Source: Acanthornis magna
Taxonomy: Eukaryota > Chordata > Aves > Passeriformes > Acanthizidae
Direction of reading: 5' to 3'
Assembly: GCA_036785705.1 (NCBI GenBank)
Contig: JAWUZG010000052.1
Coordinates: 1,240,001 to 1,304,000 of the forward strand
DNA length: 64,000 nucleotides
Shown here piece after piece: positions 50,513-61,405 of the stretch. Position numbers and translations under genes: made by a program. The stretch's first letter is position 1. Each line of letters starts with the position of its first letter. Below the pieces are notes generated by a model. The model did no database searches and was not told the origin of the DNA. It worked only from the letters and a program-made list of their open reading frames with translations.

Positions 50513-53362
50513 GGCTTTGAACAAAGGATGTTATTATCCTTTTGGGCTCAGAGCCCATGTTTTGGAGGTGTCCTAGGAAGGAACCTCCTGCTCCAGAGTG
50601 GGAAGCCAGTCTCCATGGAATAGCGATGAGAAAAGAGAGATGGCCCCTGTTTTCAGCAGGTTCCCTACAAAACATCAGCACAGCAGACTGCACCTTTTTA
50701 TTTGCTTCTGTAAAATTCCAAGGGATTCATATCACCAAGCTTTTGATGATTACAAGGTGGATGCTCATATCAGAGTTGGCTGCCTCAATTCCCTTTACAA
50801 GCAGTGGAGAGAAATATCTTTTGGGTTATGACTTGTCTGACTATTTGCAACATTTACCTTACAATATGAACTGTATCTTAGTTTATGTAAATGGAAGGGC
50901 ATCTATCACCTCCTCAAAGGACAACTTCTGTTATTGGTAACTGTACAGCTCTGGCTCCCACTGTGGTCAACAGACAGGAGCAGTCACACCACCAAAATTA
51001 GTTACCCATTACCACTGACCTGGATAAACCCCCGGGGCTTCTCTGGATCTGATGTCTCTGTTTAAGGACACAAAATCACCTCTAACGTTTTCTGTGCCAG
51101 CTACCCACTTGCCCTCTGAGCCTTGCTGGCCACATACATTTGCTGGTGACTAAGGAACAACCAAACTCCTGCAGCCAGGAGGTTTTTGTTCAGTGGGGCT
51201 GTGTTTCCATGGCTCCATGCTAAGCACTCTGCAGCTCAAAACCAGAGGATTTAATTGTAGCTTGTGTGAGGAATCGGTCTTTTTTCCCTGGGTGACACTC
51301 AATAGATAATACCTAAGGAGCCCACACAGTGCAGTGAGTTGAATTTATACTTGGCCTTTTAGTCTTTGCAGCTTGTGTGTGATGCCCAAAGCTCTTCTAG
51401 TGTCACATGCTGGACAATAAAACTTTGTAACAATGCCATAAGCCAAGCCAGAGACTGCAAAGGGCTTTTAATCTGATCCTAGGGCTGTTTTCTGAGATAC
51501 CTCTCTTTGCCACTAATTGTAGACTTATTTCTCTACAGTATGAATGAAAACAAGAAGGGAAGAATAAATTTAAGTGTGACCACTTTTTGCATATTTGCAA
51601 GACAGAAATGCCTCCATGCTCCTGCAGAGAAAGCATCATGATTTGGTGATGCTTTTTGGATTAGGTAACATCCCCCATTTAGGCTCTTGCAGTTAGACCT
51701 TGGCTATGCACACAGAGCTGTAAAGCCAAGCCTCTAAGCGGGTTGCTCCAGAACCTCTGGAGACCAAGCTCACCAATTACATTTTGGGGAGGAATCCTTT
51801 CCTCTGAACTGAGGCACCTTTACCATATGGATTTCAGCTTTTTCAAACCACTAAGATGATCAAGTCCTGTGGATCTCACCCTTTGCACTGTTACTGGTCA
51901 CTGGTGTCAAGCTTAGGACCTTCTGGAGCTCAAAGCACTGGAACTTTAGCTGAGACTACACACGCTCATTACCCTGAGGGTCAGGAGCAAAGAAGCTTCC
52001 TAGCAAGAAGTATTAGAGCAAATGTCACAGAACAGGCACTAACAGATGGGTGACTCCCTCAGTGTAGTCACAGATGGGAGTATTTGATCTGGAGCTCCTC
52101 ACCTGCTTCCTCCCCCCTGACCCCTTCAGGCTGCACTAAAGCAGGCGTGTCTTGCATTTCTTTCACTTAATTTTATAGTTTTTAGGAACTGCCTAAAGGC
52201 TGAAGCCCTGCCAGCTTTGCTTGCCAATCTGCAGTATTTGTGGCCAGTCCACAGATCTTCCTTCAGTTACAGCTCTCATACACAAAGCCTCTTCTCGTAA
52301 CAGGTATGCAGCTGCCGCCCTTCACTGTCAAAGCAGATGCACTTTAGTGGCTATATATTTATTGGGTATTAAGGATCCAACCTGGCTGTTCCAAAGAGAA
52401 ATGAGTTTTTCTATTGCCTTCAAATGATGTGATAGAGGAGCTGAGGGACTGGAACTCAGCTTGATGAGGACACAGTGAAAAGGTCTTGGGTGCCAACATC
52501 CCAGCCCTGCTAATAGATGCTTTGGGCTAACCCATTATACTCTGAAGTTTATACTCTGAAGCTCAGCCTTCATTATTGTTCTGGCAATAGGATAAAAAAT
52601 CAGTTTCTACTCCATTTCATTTCCAGGCATGCAGATAAAAGGAACATTTCTGGTTTAGCATAGCCTCTATGAAGTCAAAGAAATAGTAAATGAAAAGCAT
52701 GTAGCAAGAAAAATCCCCAATCCCAAATGCAAAAGAAAACGAAACACGTACACACAAAAATCCCAACTCCACACAGTCTAAGCTTCTGATTTAGAAAAGC
52801 AACCAGGGAGAAGGATGGGAAACCTGTCAGAGTCAGAGAAGTCCTTGCAAACACAGGCAGTGACAGGAAGTTGACATCTTCTGGAATGCAACTGATTGGA
52901 TCAAACCTACTGAAACTCCAGTGAACCCAAGTGACAAATATTCTTAGTGACAAAGCTCCAATTTAGGAGTCTCTCTTTCATCTTGTTTTCTTGTCATTAC
53001 TCTTTTATTGCATTTCCCAGCTAAGGTTCTGAGCTGCACTACCTCCTATCTGAGCCGGACAGACTTTCACGTGTCAAAGCTCTCTATGAAAGCTCAGACT
53101 GAAAAAAGTTACAAAAACTAACTTCCCTGGGTGGGTGATGCTGGGGACCTTCATTAGGCCTGTTAAACCCCCCAAACACAAAAGGAAGGCTTTTCACTGT
53201 ATGAAAATTATTTTTCCATCCTAGCTGTTCCAGTGATCTGTATCTGGATGCTGTTCTCATTCTACTTTCTTGGTTAATTCCCACCCATTTTTCTTCCCCC
53301 CTCCTCCTCCCATTACCTTGCTCCTCCTGCCTGTACTTCCCCTGTCTCCAGCTATAACAGCT

Positions 53363-53368
53363 CATGCA
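53363..53368 (-). promoter_or_regulatory. Second TGCATG motif 186 nt downstream of microexon
   Basis: A second exact TGCATG on the transcribed strand, within 200 nt of the microexon donor. Two copies in such a short interval are unlikely by chance for a random hexamer. Role in splicing is inferred. Confidence 0.45.
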
Positions 53369-53503
53369 GAAGCTTGCATGGCTTGCATTGTGATTAATGG
53401 CTCCCAGTTCTGATGACTGATTGCCTACGCCAGTTTTAATCAAGCCAGCTTCATTTGCTATTGAATCATCTGGAAATGGCACTTGTGGCTCACTGTGTAA
53501 CAA

Positions 53504-53509
53504 CATGCA
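53504..53509 (-). promoter_or_regulatory. RBFOX-type TGCATG motif 45 nt downstream of microexon
   Basis: Read on the transcribed (minus) strand, the hexamer TGCATG starts about 45 nt after the donor of the 21-nt microexon. UGCAUG downstream of an alternative exon is the well-known site at which RBFOX proteins promote inclusion in neurons and muscle. Function here is inferred from position only. Confidence 0.5.
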
Positions 53510-53553
53510 ACAAGACAGGGAGCAGCATAAGAATTCTCCACTGGTTGGCTTAC

Positions 53554-53574
53554 CTATGTCTGAAATCTTTATTT
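53554..53574 (-). CDS. TENM4: TENM4 21-nt microexon encoding propeller insert NKDFRH
   Basis: On the minus strand a 21-base exon is bounded by a pyrimidine-rich acceptor ending TCTTCTGTCAG and the donor GTAAGC. Spliced after CTGAG it gives AGA AAT AAA GAT TTC AGA CAT AG, i.e. R-N-K-D-F-R-H-S, codons 221-228. Teneurins are known to carry an alternatively spliced seven-residue insert at exactly this point between the first two propeller blades (splice site B). For TENM2 and TENM3 it is known to tune recognition of teneurin or latrophilin partners. The exon is in phase, so inclusion or skipping keeps the frame; skipping gives ELSHSPAHK. It is far too short for ORF-based gene calling. It sits about 2.5 kb from the upstream exon and 5.6 kb from the downstream one. 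Confidence 0.92.
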
Positions 53575-53612
53575 CTGACAGAAGACAGGAAAGCAGGGAA
53601 TAGAAGAAAGAA
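53575..53612 (-). promoter_or_regulatory. Pyrimidine tract and UGC motif upstream of microexon
   Basis: On the transcribed strand the 38 bases before the microexon are mostly pyrimidine with several TTCT/TCTT elements and one TGC about 19-21 nt from the exon. UGC in this position is the known binding context of the neural microexon activator SRRM4, and UCUU runs bind PTB-type repressors. Both links are inferred from motif and position. Confidence 0.4.
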
Positions 53613-56045
53613 TGAGGTGTTAGCAGCTCAGTTCGATGCATTATTAGCAGATTGAAAACTTGACAGTAACTGTATCATACAATGCAATAATAAATAAAGA
53701 CTTAGCTGGAATGACACTGATGTATTTTATATTGGATATTACTTGGCAGTGAGCTCACTTATGTACTGCTGCGTATCACAAAGGAAGTGTGATCTCACCT
53801 GCTTGGAATTATTCACTCATGCAAGAGATAGGACCAGGCACACTTTACCGTTCAGCGCAGCACTGAGCTAAATAGATGTAGATGTAGATATCTTTACAGC
53901 TTTTTTCACCCTCAGTCAAAGCAACACCTTGTGATTTACAAAGGTAACTTAAGAGTTGCGCCGTTATGGGTGGCAGTTCATTGCTGTAACCTTGTGAACT
54001 CCAGCCCAGAGGACTGAAATTATGCCGAGCTGGACATTTTTCACAGGTCTAACTTACACACCCAGCTGCAGCTCCCTGCGACCCACAATGCATTTGCTTT
54101 CCAGAACACTACACTCCAAAGCCACCTCCACAAACAAACCTCAGAGCCAAATAGTGAGGGTGTTAATCTCAAAGGAGATGCTGATTTGAGAAGACACAAG
54201 CAAACTCCATTCAGTCCAAAAGCAATGGCTTTCCCCCACAGCTTTTAGCCGGCCGACATCTGAACCTACTTACTTTATAGCACACCAGAGCGAAGAAATG
54301 TTTATTAGATCCAGTAACCTGAGTGTTTGCACAGATGAAGCAGCAATCATTGCAGCAGATTTACCTCTGGAGTAAATTTAACTCTGTGGCTCTACACAAC
54401 AGCCAGCAAGGCTACTCTATCAAGGCTTCCAATTTTTCTCTTCCCCAATGCGGAAATACTTTGCAAAACCTCTGATGGGTCTGGTATTTCCACTGACAAT
54501 GAAACAGGGATTGGGTTTTCAAAATTGTACTTCTGGGAATGAGATATTAATCCTACTCTGTTGTAATGGGATTTGGGCTCACCTAGGCTCTTCTGGAAAT
54601 CTCACCTTCGGTCATTAAAATAACTTTCTGGCACTGGAAGGATATTACACTCTAACGAGGACAAGGCCTGAAGGTTTATCCCAGCTTCCCACCTTACAAA
54701 CATGAGAGATAATATGTTCTCATGTATCATAACACAGAATAGCAAAAATGAGGTTCTTGCTTCTTTACTTAAAAGGTGACCCAGCCCTCTGAGGTACACA
54801 TACCAAGGCAGCTATTCTGTAAGTGACAGCCTTCTGGTGGCTGTCTGGATTTTTTTTTCCATACACCATGATCTACAATGATGGTGCTGAGTGCAAAATA
54901 AGACCTTTGGCAGGGTGTAACGACTGTAGCATGATTGTGCATGAAGGACTAAGGAGATCTTGCACAAATTTTGCTGCAGTCCTTGCAGAAATGCAGCATT
55001 ACATTTGTCCTCAGCAGCAGGGGATACTAAATATGAGTAGAGGAGGGAGGGTGTTACTTTCTGGAAGGTTTTCACTTCCAGGCAAGATCTTGAGATCTAA
55101 GTGGGAATGCTGAACTGTCCTACCAGGCTATCCTCATACTGACTTCTCAGGACCTGAGTTCAGGCCTGTCAAGCAGAGAAGACTCATTCAGGAATACTCC
55201 TTTACCTGACTTTCCTGGAGTGAGGCTTCTCTAGCCATGTGAAGCCCAGAACCAGGCCCCATTGCTTTGAAGTGGATATTTGTATTCGCTGTGGAAATTT
55301 TAGATGGAAAAAAATAACCCCAGTAAGGTCAGTTTGAAATTTGGTTCAGTCACAATTTATTCCATTTTCTCAGAACTTGTGACAAACCATACTTTCCCTC
55401 TACTTCATTGTTTCTAATGGATGTTCCTGTTCCTTCCTCATTATTTCTCCTGGTGTATTTTTTTCCTTTGTTATTTGTGGTTAAAAGGAAACTCTCCACT
55501 TACTTTCAGATGCTCCATCTGTATGTTCAGCCTGACACTGCTGCTCAGTTGGGAACTGAAGGGGACTGATACAGTTGTCCCGCAAAAATAAGTATAAAAC
55601 CCCACTCTGTGACTGCCTAGAGTCATCAACCTGTCTAAATTATGAATGATTATCAGTCCTGATTAACCTCTACACGTCATCATCAGTGCTGTGTCCTTCC
55701 AAGTTTAGGTTATCTCAGGGGCTGCTTGTTAATTTTCAGCATTCCCACTGGTTTCTGACTACAGGAAAAGGCAGACATTAGCACAGCTTGATTTAGCAAA
55801 AGAGAAATGTGTCAATATTTTTGGCATGTGATTCAGTTCTGGAAGAACTTGCTAGGCCTGTGTTTCTCTGGTGTAAATCAAAGTCAGCAGAGTTGCAGAA
55901 GAGGCAGATCCCGACAGCTTTTTCTCTGTTTTGCTGTGTTGTTTGCTTTTTTTTAAAACAGTTTTGCTCATTTTTCTTTTGGGTACACAGGATTTTTGCA
56001 GAACTTAAGAGCATTATTCTAATGGGCACATTCAGCACAGAGTAC
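53575..56045 (-). other. TENM4 intron upstream of microexon
   Basis: A 2.5-kb intron ending in the pyrimidine tract of the microexon acceptor. No transposon, repeat or further exon recognised. Confidence 0.87.
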
Positions 56046-56295
56046 CTCAGCTCCAGTATGTTGGTGACATTGCCAGAGGGGAAGATCCTTCGGATGTAGT
56101 TGAAATCTCCAACATAAAGACTTCCATCAGACCCACATGTTAGGGCAACAGGAGCCAGGAGTTTGTTCCCATCTGCCAGACCATTGCAGCTTGGACAAGA
56201 AATGCTACGTCTGCGGCCGTTGCCCATAATGCTCCCAATTACAGGCGGTTGCTGGGAAATGAACTGGTTTTCCCCATTTCCTTTATGCAAGATGC
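56046..56295 (-). CDS. TENM4: TENM4 exon: first NHL propeller blade
   Basis: A 250-bp exon covering codons 138-220 and two bases of codon 221. It begins (G)[11 protein letters not shown] and contains the invariant teneurin block [20 protein letters not shown]. Next comes the first NHL-type blade: [20 protein letters not shown], then [18 protein letters not shown]. The pair of cysteines in SCPSC and the sequon NVT are visible. Acceptor is tttccctag and donor is GTACTCT. It ends CTGAG, so codon 221 is completed either by the 21-nt microexon (AGA, Arg) or directly by the exon at 47746-47978 (AGC, Ser). It therefore forms the 5' side of the regulated insert. Confidence 0.94.
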
Positions 56296-57319
56296 CTAGG
56301 GAAAGAAAGTACTAAGGAAATTAAAAGGAGACAGGAAAACTGAGACCAAAGGAAGTACAAACTGGCAATGCTGAATGCCAGCTGGGGAATTTGTCAAGTA
56401 GCAAGGAGGTTTATAATTTTTCATAGTATTGTTTCGCGATAGTTTCAAATGAGTAGCTTCTTATCGGAATTAAGTATTTTTTAGACCCATTACATTTCCC
56501 GCAGAAGGAAAATATGTAGGGATAACAAGACATTCTTTACCTTTGAATGAAATACAATTTTCAGCACCTCATGAATTTTTACCTGCCCTCTCTGTTCCTC
56601 CTTGGTCTGTAATTTGAAGTCTACCAGGTAAAAAAAAAAATAAATAACATAGCTCATGGAAAATAAGGGGCAGGAAGACCATGGGGCATTCTCTAGGGAA
56701 ATATTTAATCTGCAAAGTTTTAGAGGGGCTTTGCTGACTTTCCCTCTAAGTGCAGTGCTCTGAGCAGTGATATGGGCTGAATTAGGTGTTTGCTCCCATA
56801 CCACTGCTATTATCCAGAGGGATGCAGTGTTTCCACCTTTGAACATGCTCTGATCAGATTTTAAGCCTCCCTGCTGCACTCCTCAGCAGTCTACAAGGAC
56901 TCTGGAACCTTCCATTCTCCCTTAGGACTCGTGAAGCCCTATTGTTTTGCAAGTACGCTTGGCATATTGGAGGATGCCTCTGGGTGGATTTATGCTTAGT
57001 GACAGCTCCAATCTGAACAGGCTCCCCTTTGTTATCTTAAGAATATTTTCCTTGTTAATACCCTTCTTTTACGACACTACAAAGTTACACAGGCTGACAT
57101 TCAACTACTTTATGATGGCCAGCTTCTTTTACATTTTGCACACCAAAGTGTTTCTAAAGGTAGGTTACTAGAAAAAGCTTGTTTGTAAAATACATGAGAG
57201 AGCACATGTGTTGGTCAGGTTCCTTTCCTTTCCTTTCCTTTTCTTGAATTCTTAGTGAAAAGGAGCAACTGGGTCTTGTAATGCTGTGTTAGTTCTGTTA
57301 CATATCGCAGACAACCTAC
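56296..57319 (-). other. TENM4 intron, nothing recognised
   Basis: A 1-kb intron. A short (TTTCC)n run at about 57222-57240 is the only simple repeat nearby. Confidence 0.87.
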
Positions 57320-57463
57320 CACTTTGTATGTTGAGGGCATGGTGTTTGTCCAGGGACCATCCTCCAAGTTTGGAAGCATCGATTTCATAACCCTGAAGCA
57401 CAGCTGTCCTCTTCTCCCACAGGATTAAGTCTGGACAGGATTCATACTCATAACCTACTGAAA
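57320..57463 (-). CDS. TENM4: TENM4 exon: FN-plug to NHL junction
   Basis: A 144-bp exon, phase 1 in and phase 1 out, covering codons 90-138. It reads (V)[17 protein letters not shown] and on to [12 protein letters not shown](G). The sequence VGYEYESC...[15 protein letters not shown] is a conserved teneurin block just before the beta-propeller. The acceptor used is ttgttcacag. A second AG lies six bases further in (TTTCAG), so this is an in-frame tandem acceptor (see findings). The donor is GTAGGTT. It is separated from its downstream neighbour by an intron of only about 1 kb, and no repeat was recognised there. Confidence 0.93.
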
Positions 57464-57777
57464 CTGTGAACAAGAGAGAAACAAAAGACTCCCCAGATAA
57501 GTAACCTAGACATGCAGTGCCAGCACACACACAGTCTCAGTTTAGCAGGGATAAGAGCATTTCTACAGAAAACTGCTAATTTAATTGAAAATGTCATAAT
57601 CATAATGCGCACTCCTAATATTTTTTCTCTTAAAAGTCTGTTCTCCATTAAAAAAGGTCAATGAAGTTGTAGTTGTTGGGCAGATGTGCTAAAAATTTAA
57701 AAGAGACTGTTTTAAAGACATATTTTAAAACAATGGATATTTGGATTGGGACAATAATACAATACAATAATACAACA

Positions 57778-57826
57778 ATTGATCTCTGGGGGTCTCTTCC
57801 AACTCAGGATATTCTATGATTTGAGC
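57778..57826 (+). mobile_element. Very short CR1 3' tail
   Basis: GGTCTCTTCCAACTCAGGAT then ATTCTATGATTTGAG: only the last ~50 bp of a CR1 copy. Confidence 0.7.
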
Positions 57827-59237
57827 ACTGCTAGACTCTCAGATGGGAGAATTTTACTTCTATCTACTTTCTTTGATTGAAGAGTGCATGCCAGGGACTT
57901 GATCTTGGTCATGATCTTTCTTGGAAGGTAAAGATTTGCACAATTCATGCATGGGGCAGTGAGTCCCTCAGAGGCAGCAGTCTCAGCCAGGCTGACTTGT
58001 GGTGATTCTTAATGTCAAACGTTTGCTTGCTGTGATGTCTAATCAGAGCCTTTCAGGAGTAACTCCACTGAGCATGCTGCAGTTGCTTAAAAGTAAAATT
58101 ATGTCAGCAGAAGGAAAATCATATTTTTGACAGAATAATGATTCCTTTACAATTTTCTCAAAAGAAGCAGGACCAGTTTCATTGGTCTGCTTTTCTTCTT
58201 CTAACCTTTACAGCTGAAGCAGAGCAGAACTGCAAGTTCCACACAAATGAAAAGCAATTACATAGATCTTTTTTTTTAAACTAGATTGAAAAAAAAAGTC
58301 TGATCTTACAAGTTTCCCAGCCTCTTTGAAAAGTGCTGAGCACTGAGAGAACTCAGGATTCCTCATCAAACATAGCCTTTTGCAGAATCAGATCATATCA
58401 GAGGGAGACGTAAGCTAGGATATGAAAGCTCAGTATTTTTCACTGTTTTGGAGGTGGGAGTCATTGAAGGCATGAATGCTGATGTCCTCAGACCTGCCTG
58501 GGTACTCTGGAGCTGCAGAGCTGTTTCAAGGAGCACTTCAGGACCCACTGCTGATCTGGCATCTTGAAGAGCATGCAAGCAGAGTCCTTTGGGATATGCC
58601 ACCAGGACACATTTCTCAGTGTGGACTCCGAGCTGGGTAAGGCTCAGCAGGGTGTATCATCCAGCCAGCTCAAGGTAGCTGAGCCTGAGAGGAGGAAGGC
58701 ACCTTTTCCTCCTGGAAAACCAGGCATCCTGCAACTCCTCTAAAGAAATTTATCTTCAGTTGAGGTATGAGGTGCCAGTGAACCATCCTTCTGTCAACAG
58801 GAGCTGTATTTGCTAATTTGGGATCTCTCCCATTTTGCCGATATAATTTCGTGGCAGTCTGAAAGGTCTAGTCTAGACTCAGCTGAAGACCTGTAACTGC
58901 ATGTCCACTGGGTGTTGACAGATGGGAAGCAACCACTACAGAACTGCATTACCTCTGCTCACTAAACACCCAATATGGGATGGTACTCTTGAATGGGTAA
59001 CGAAGCGGAAAGCAAGATTAGAGCAATCCTGAAGGTCAGGCACAAGGTGCAGTGGCAATCAGGGCTCGGTTCTAGGGATTCCTTTCAAAGCAATGCTGAC
59101 AGCTTTTGGCTATAGGTGAGAGGCAGCCAAACATTTCTAGTCCCAGTTAATTCCATCTGTATGAATATGATGGGAACAGCTCAGGATGTATGTGCTGGGC
59201 CATGAGCCAGAGAACAGATCAGTATTCATACTCTGTC

Positions 59238-59376
59238 CTTGATAGTGTTCAAGGCCAGTTTGGATGGGGCTCTGGGCAACCTGATCAGGGTGGCATCCCT
59301 GCCCATGGCAGGGCTGTTGGAACTAAATGGTCTTTAAGGTCCCTTTCAACCCAAATCATTCTGTGATTCTGTGATT
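59238..59376 (+). mobile_element. CR1 LINE 3' fragment
   Basis: Contains GTGTTCAAGGCCAGTTTGGA, GGTCTTTAAGGTCCCTTTCA and the tail ATTCTGTGATTCTGTGATTC. Confidence 0.9.
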
Positions 59377-59518
59377 CATCTGCTGGGGAACGTGTGCTGC
59401 AGCGAATCTGCAGGGACCATTTCATGTGTCTGCAGTCGGACCACATTGATCTAGGACAAGGTTTGTCATTGCCACTTAGCTGCTTCTAAAAGGACACATG
59501 AACCCTGGGGTCACTTAC

Positions 59519-59786
59519 CGAAGGCTTCTGAGAGCCCATACACCTTCTGGCTGTAGACATCTGTCTTATCCCAGATGAAATAGTAGGACAGGTCTGGAGC
59601 TGCTGCGAACCACTTTCTGAAGAGGCGCCCCTCAACAGCCACCATGAGGTGCACTTTCATGAGGTTGAAGGGGATGGTGGGGTGGGTCATGCTGATCCGC
59701 AGCACTGATTTGTAGCCAGCTGTGCGACTGCTCAGGTAACTCACTTTTATTTTACTGCCGGAAACATTAATCTCCTCTTGTAGAGC
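59519..59786 (-). CDS. TENM4: TENM4 exon: FN-plug region before the propeller
   Basis: A 268-bp exon, first in the window in transcription order. Codons 1-89 of the window protein run from [10 protein letters not shown] to KVYGLSEAF, and one G carries into the next exon. Acceptor is ttttccacag and donor is GTAAGTG. The stretch [19 protein letters not shown] and the motif [19 protein letters not shown] are typical teneurin sequence between the TTR-like domain and the NHL propeller, where the FN-plug domain seals the barrel. One N-glycosylation sequon (NVS) lies near its start. The preceding exon (family sequence resembling FFSA..PIVPETQ) is not found upstream to 64000, so the upstream intron is longer than 4.2 kb. 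Confidence 0.93.
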
Positions 59787-60816
59787 CTGTGGAAAAGCAA
59801 TCCACGAGGTGTTAAATCAGCAGCGAGCAGACAGGAAAAGGCAGTGAAGCTGTAATTTATCAAACACACCTGGATAAAAGCTCTGTCAGACTTGTCTAAA
59901 AAGGCACCTAGTAGGCATCAAGTATGAAATTATATATGTAACTTACAGGGTTATTTGTGGAAGCCAAGGAATTCCTCCCCCTTCCTCCCATCTCTGTTAC
60001 ATGGGAGAAGAGGGGAACAAGTATCACATTAAGTTAGTGCTTACAAAGGGACTCTTAAAAGCAGTTCCAGTACCCATGGAGAAAAGAGCCTGGGATCTCA
60101 GATAATTACAGCCCATCAGTTTAACTTCCATTTTCTGTCTTTTATCACCATCGGTTTTAGAGGTCTCTAATTTTTGTCTCCTGGCTTCCTTTTTCCAGTG
60201 AAATATCATGCCCTACTTGACTTGTATCCTTAAGGATGTTTCTTGGTCCTGATAATAACATGCAATTCTCTCCAAGACATTGGTGAATCCTGATTCCACC
60301 CCTCCCCCTCTGACTTATCCACCGCTCCTTCTTTGAAACTTCCTCTCCTACCTCACCTCTGACCCTCTCTACCTGATCTACAATCTACCTCTAGACTTTT
60401 TTTTAATCTCTGTTCTCACCCTTATTTTCTGACCTCACATTTGCTCCTACTTATTCTGGTACTTGCTTAAAATTCCTTTCCTTCTTACTTAAGTGCTAAA
60501 ACTCTTGGCCTGACCTACCACCTACAACTCCTTTCCCTTCTCTTGCATTTTTCCTTCTCTTTCTTTTCCTCTTTATTCTAAGTGAGTTGCTTCATTTTCT
60601 CCTCCAGCCATGAGATGAGTGTGGGTATTTCTGACTGACTGGGACAGTAATCTCACAGGTATCCATTACAGTAAAAAATTTAAGAAAAGACTGAAGAAAC
60701 ATCAGGGAAAGCTTTTTCTGCCCCTGTTCTGCTTTGAGAACAGAGAACTCTCAATAAAGATGGGATTTTCAGCTAATTTACCTGCTAAGGTATCACCAGA
60801 TCTTAAAATGTTGGGT

Positions 60817-60870
60817 GTTTTTTTGGTTTTTTTTGGGGTTGTTTTTTTTTTTTTTTTTTGCTTTTTTTCC
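60817..60870. repeat. T-rich low-complexity run
   Basis: A run of T blocks separated by single or few G (TTTTTTTGG..TTTTTTTTGGGG..T18), intronic low-complexity sequence. Confidence 0.9.
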
Positions 60871-61324
60871 CCTGGAGAAATGCTTGGAAAGTTTCTGGAA
60901 AGTGATACAAAATACATCCCTGACACCATGACGATTTTTCCATGCAAAATGCTGATAAAAAAATCCTAGGAGAAAAAACTTGTCACTTTCAAGAAAACTT
61001 CACTCTAACGTAAGCATCCAACTTGGACATTTCTGGCACAATTCAGCAATCTCTGGTGAAGATTGAAAAATGAAGGTAGAAGCTTATCAGTGAGCTGGAA
61101 AGCTTGGTTTGTTAATGGGATGTGTTAAAAGGTCACAGCGGGTACAGTTCTCTCCTGGGTCACTTCTGAAGTTCTTCAGTGTGCTGGACCCTAAACAGGC
61201 GTGGAAAACACTTCCCTAGCAATAATCATCTTTCAAATATTAAGGGTGGGGAAGTTTGAAGGCAGGTGGGTCAAGAGAGTCACCCATCAGGAAGGGATCA
61301 CATCCATCATGGTGTGATTCTTAG

Positions 61325-61405
61325 GGTGTCCTGTGCAGACCAGGAGCTGGACTCAATGATCCTTGTGGGTTCCTTCCCACTCAGGAGATTCTAGGATTCT
61401 ACGAT
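61325..61405 (+). mobile_element. CR1 LINE 3' tail
   Basis: CTGGACTCAATGATCCTTGT, then CCCACTCAGGAGATTCTAGG and ATTCTACGATG: the 3' end of a CR1 subfamily related to the one at 57778. Confidence 0.75.

Larger units (their letters stand above)
47979..53553 (-). other. TENM4 intron downstream of microexon
   Basis: A 5.6-kb intron between the microexon and the second-blade exon. The 200 bases nearest the microexon carry two TGCATG motifs. A 22-bp AT-rich palindrome lies at 50491-50512. No transposon was recognised. Confidence 0.87.
57464..59518 (-). other. TENM4 intron with two CR1 tails
   Basis: A 2-kb intron with a very short forward CR1 tail (57778-57826), preceded by an AATAC-rich stretch, and a longer forward CR1 3' fragment (59238-59376). 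Confidence 0.87.

Noticed and set aside
53084..53641. 185-codon open frame on the minus strand across the microexon
   Set aside because: It reads the microexon in a different frame from the one that joins the TENM4 exons, has no recognisable product and includes intron on both sides. Chance open frame.
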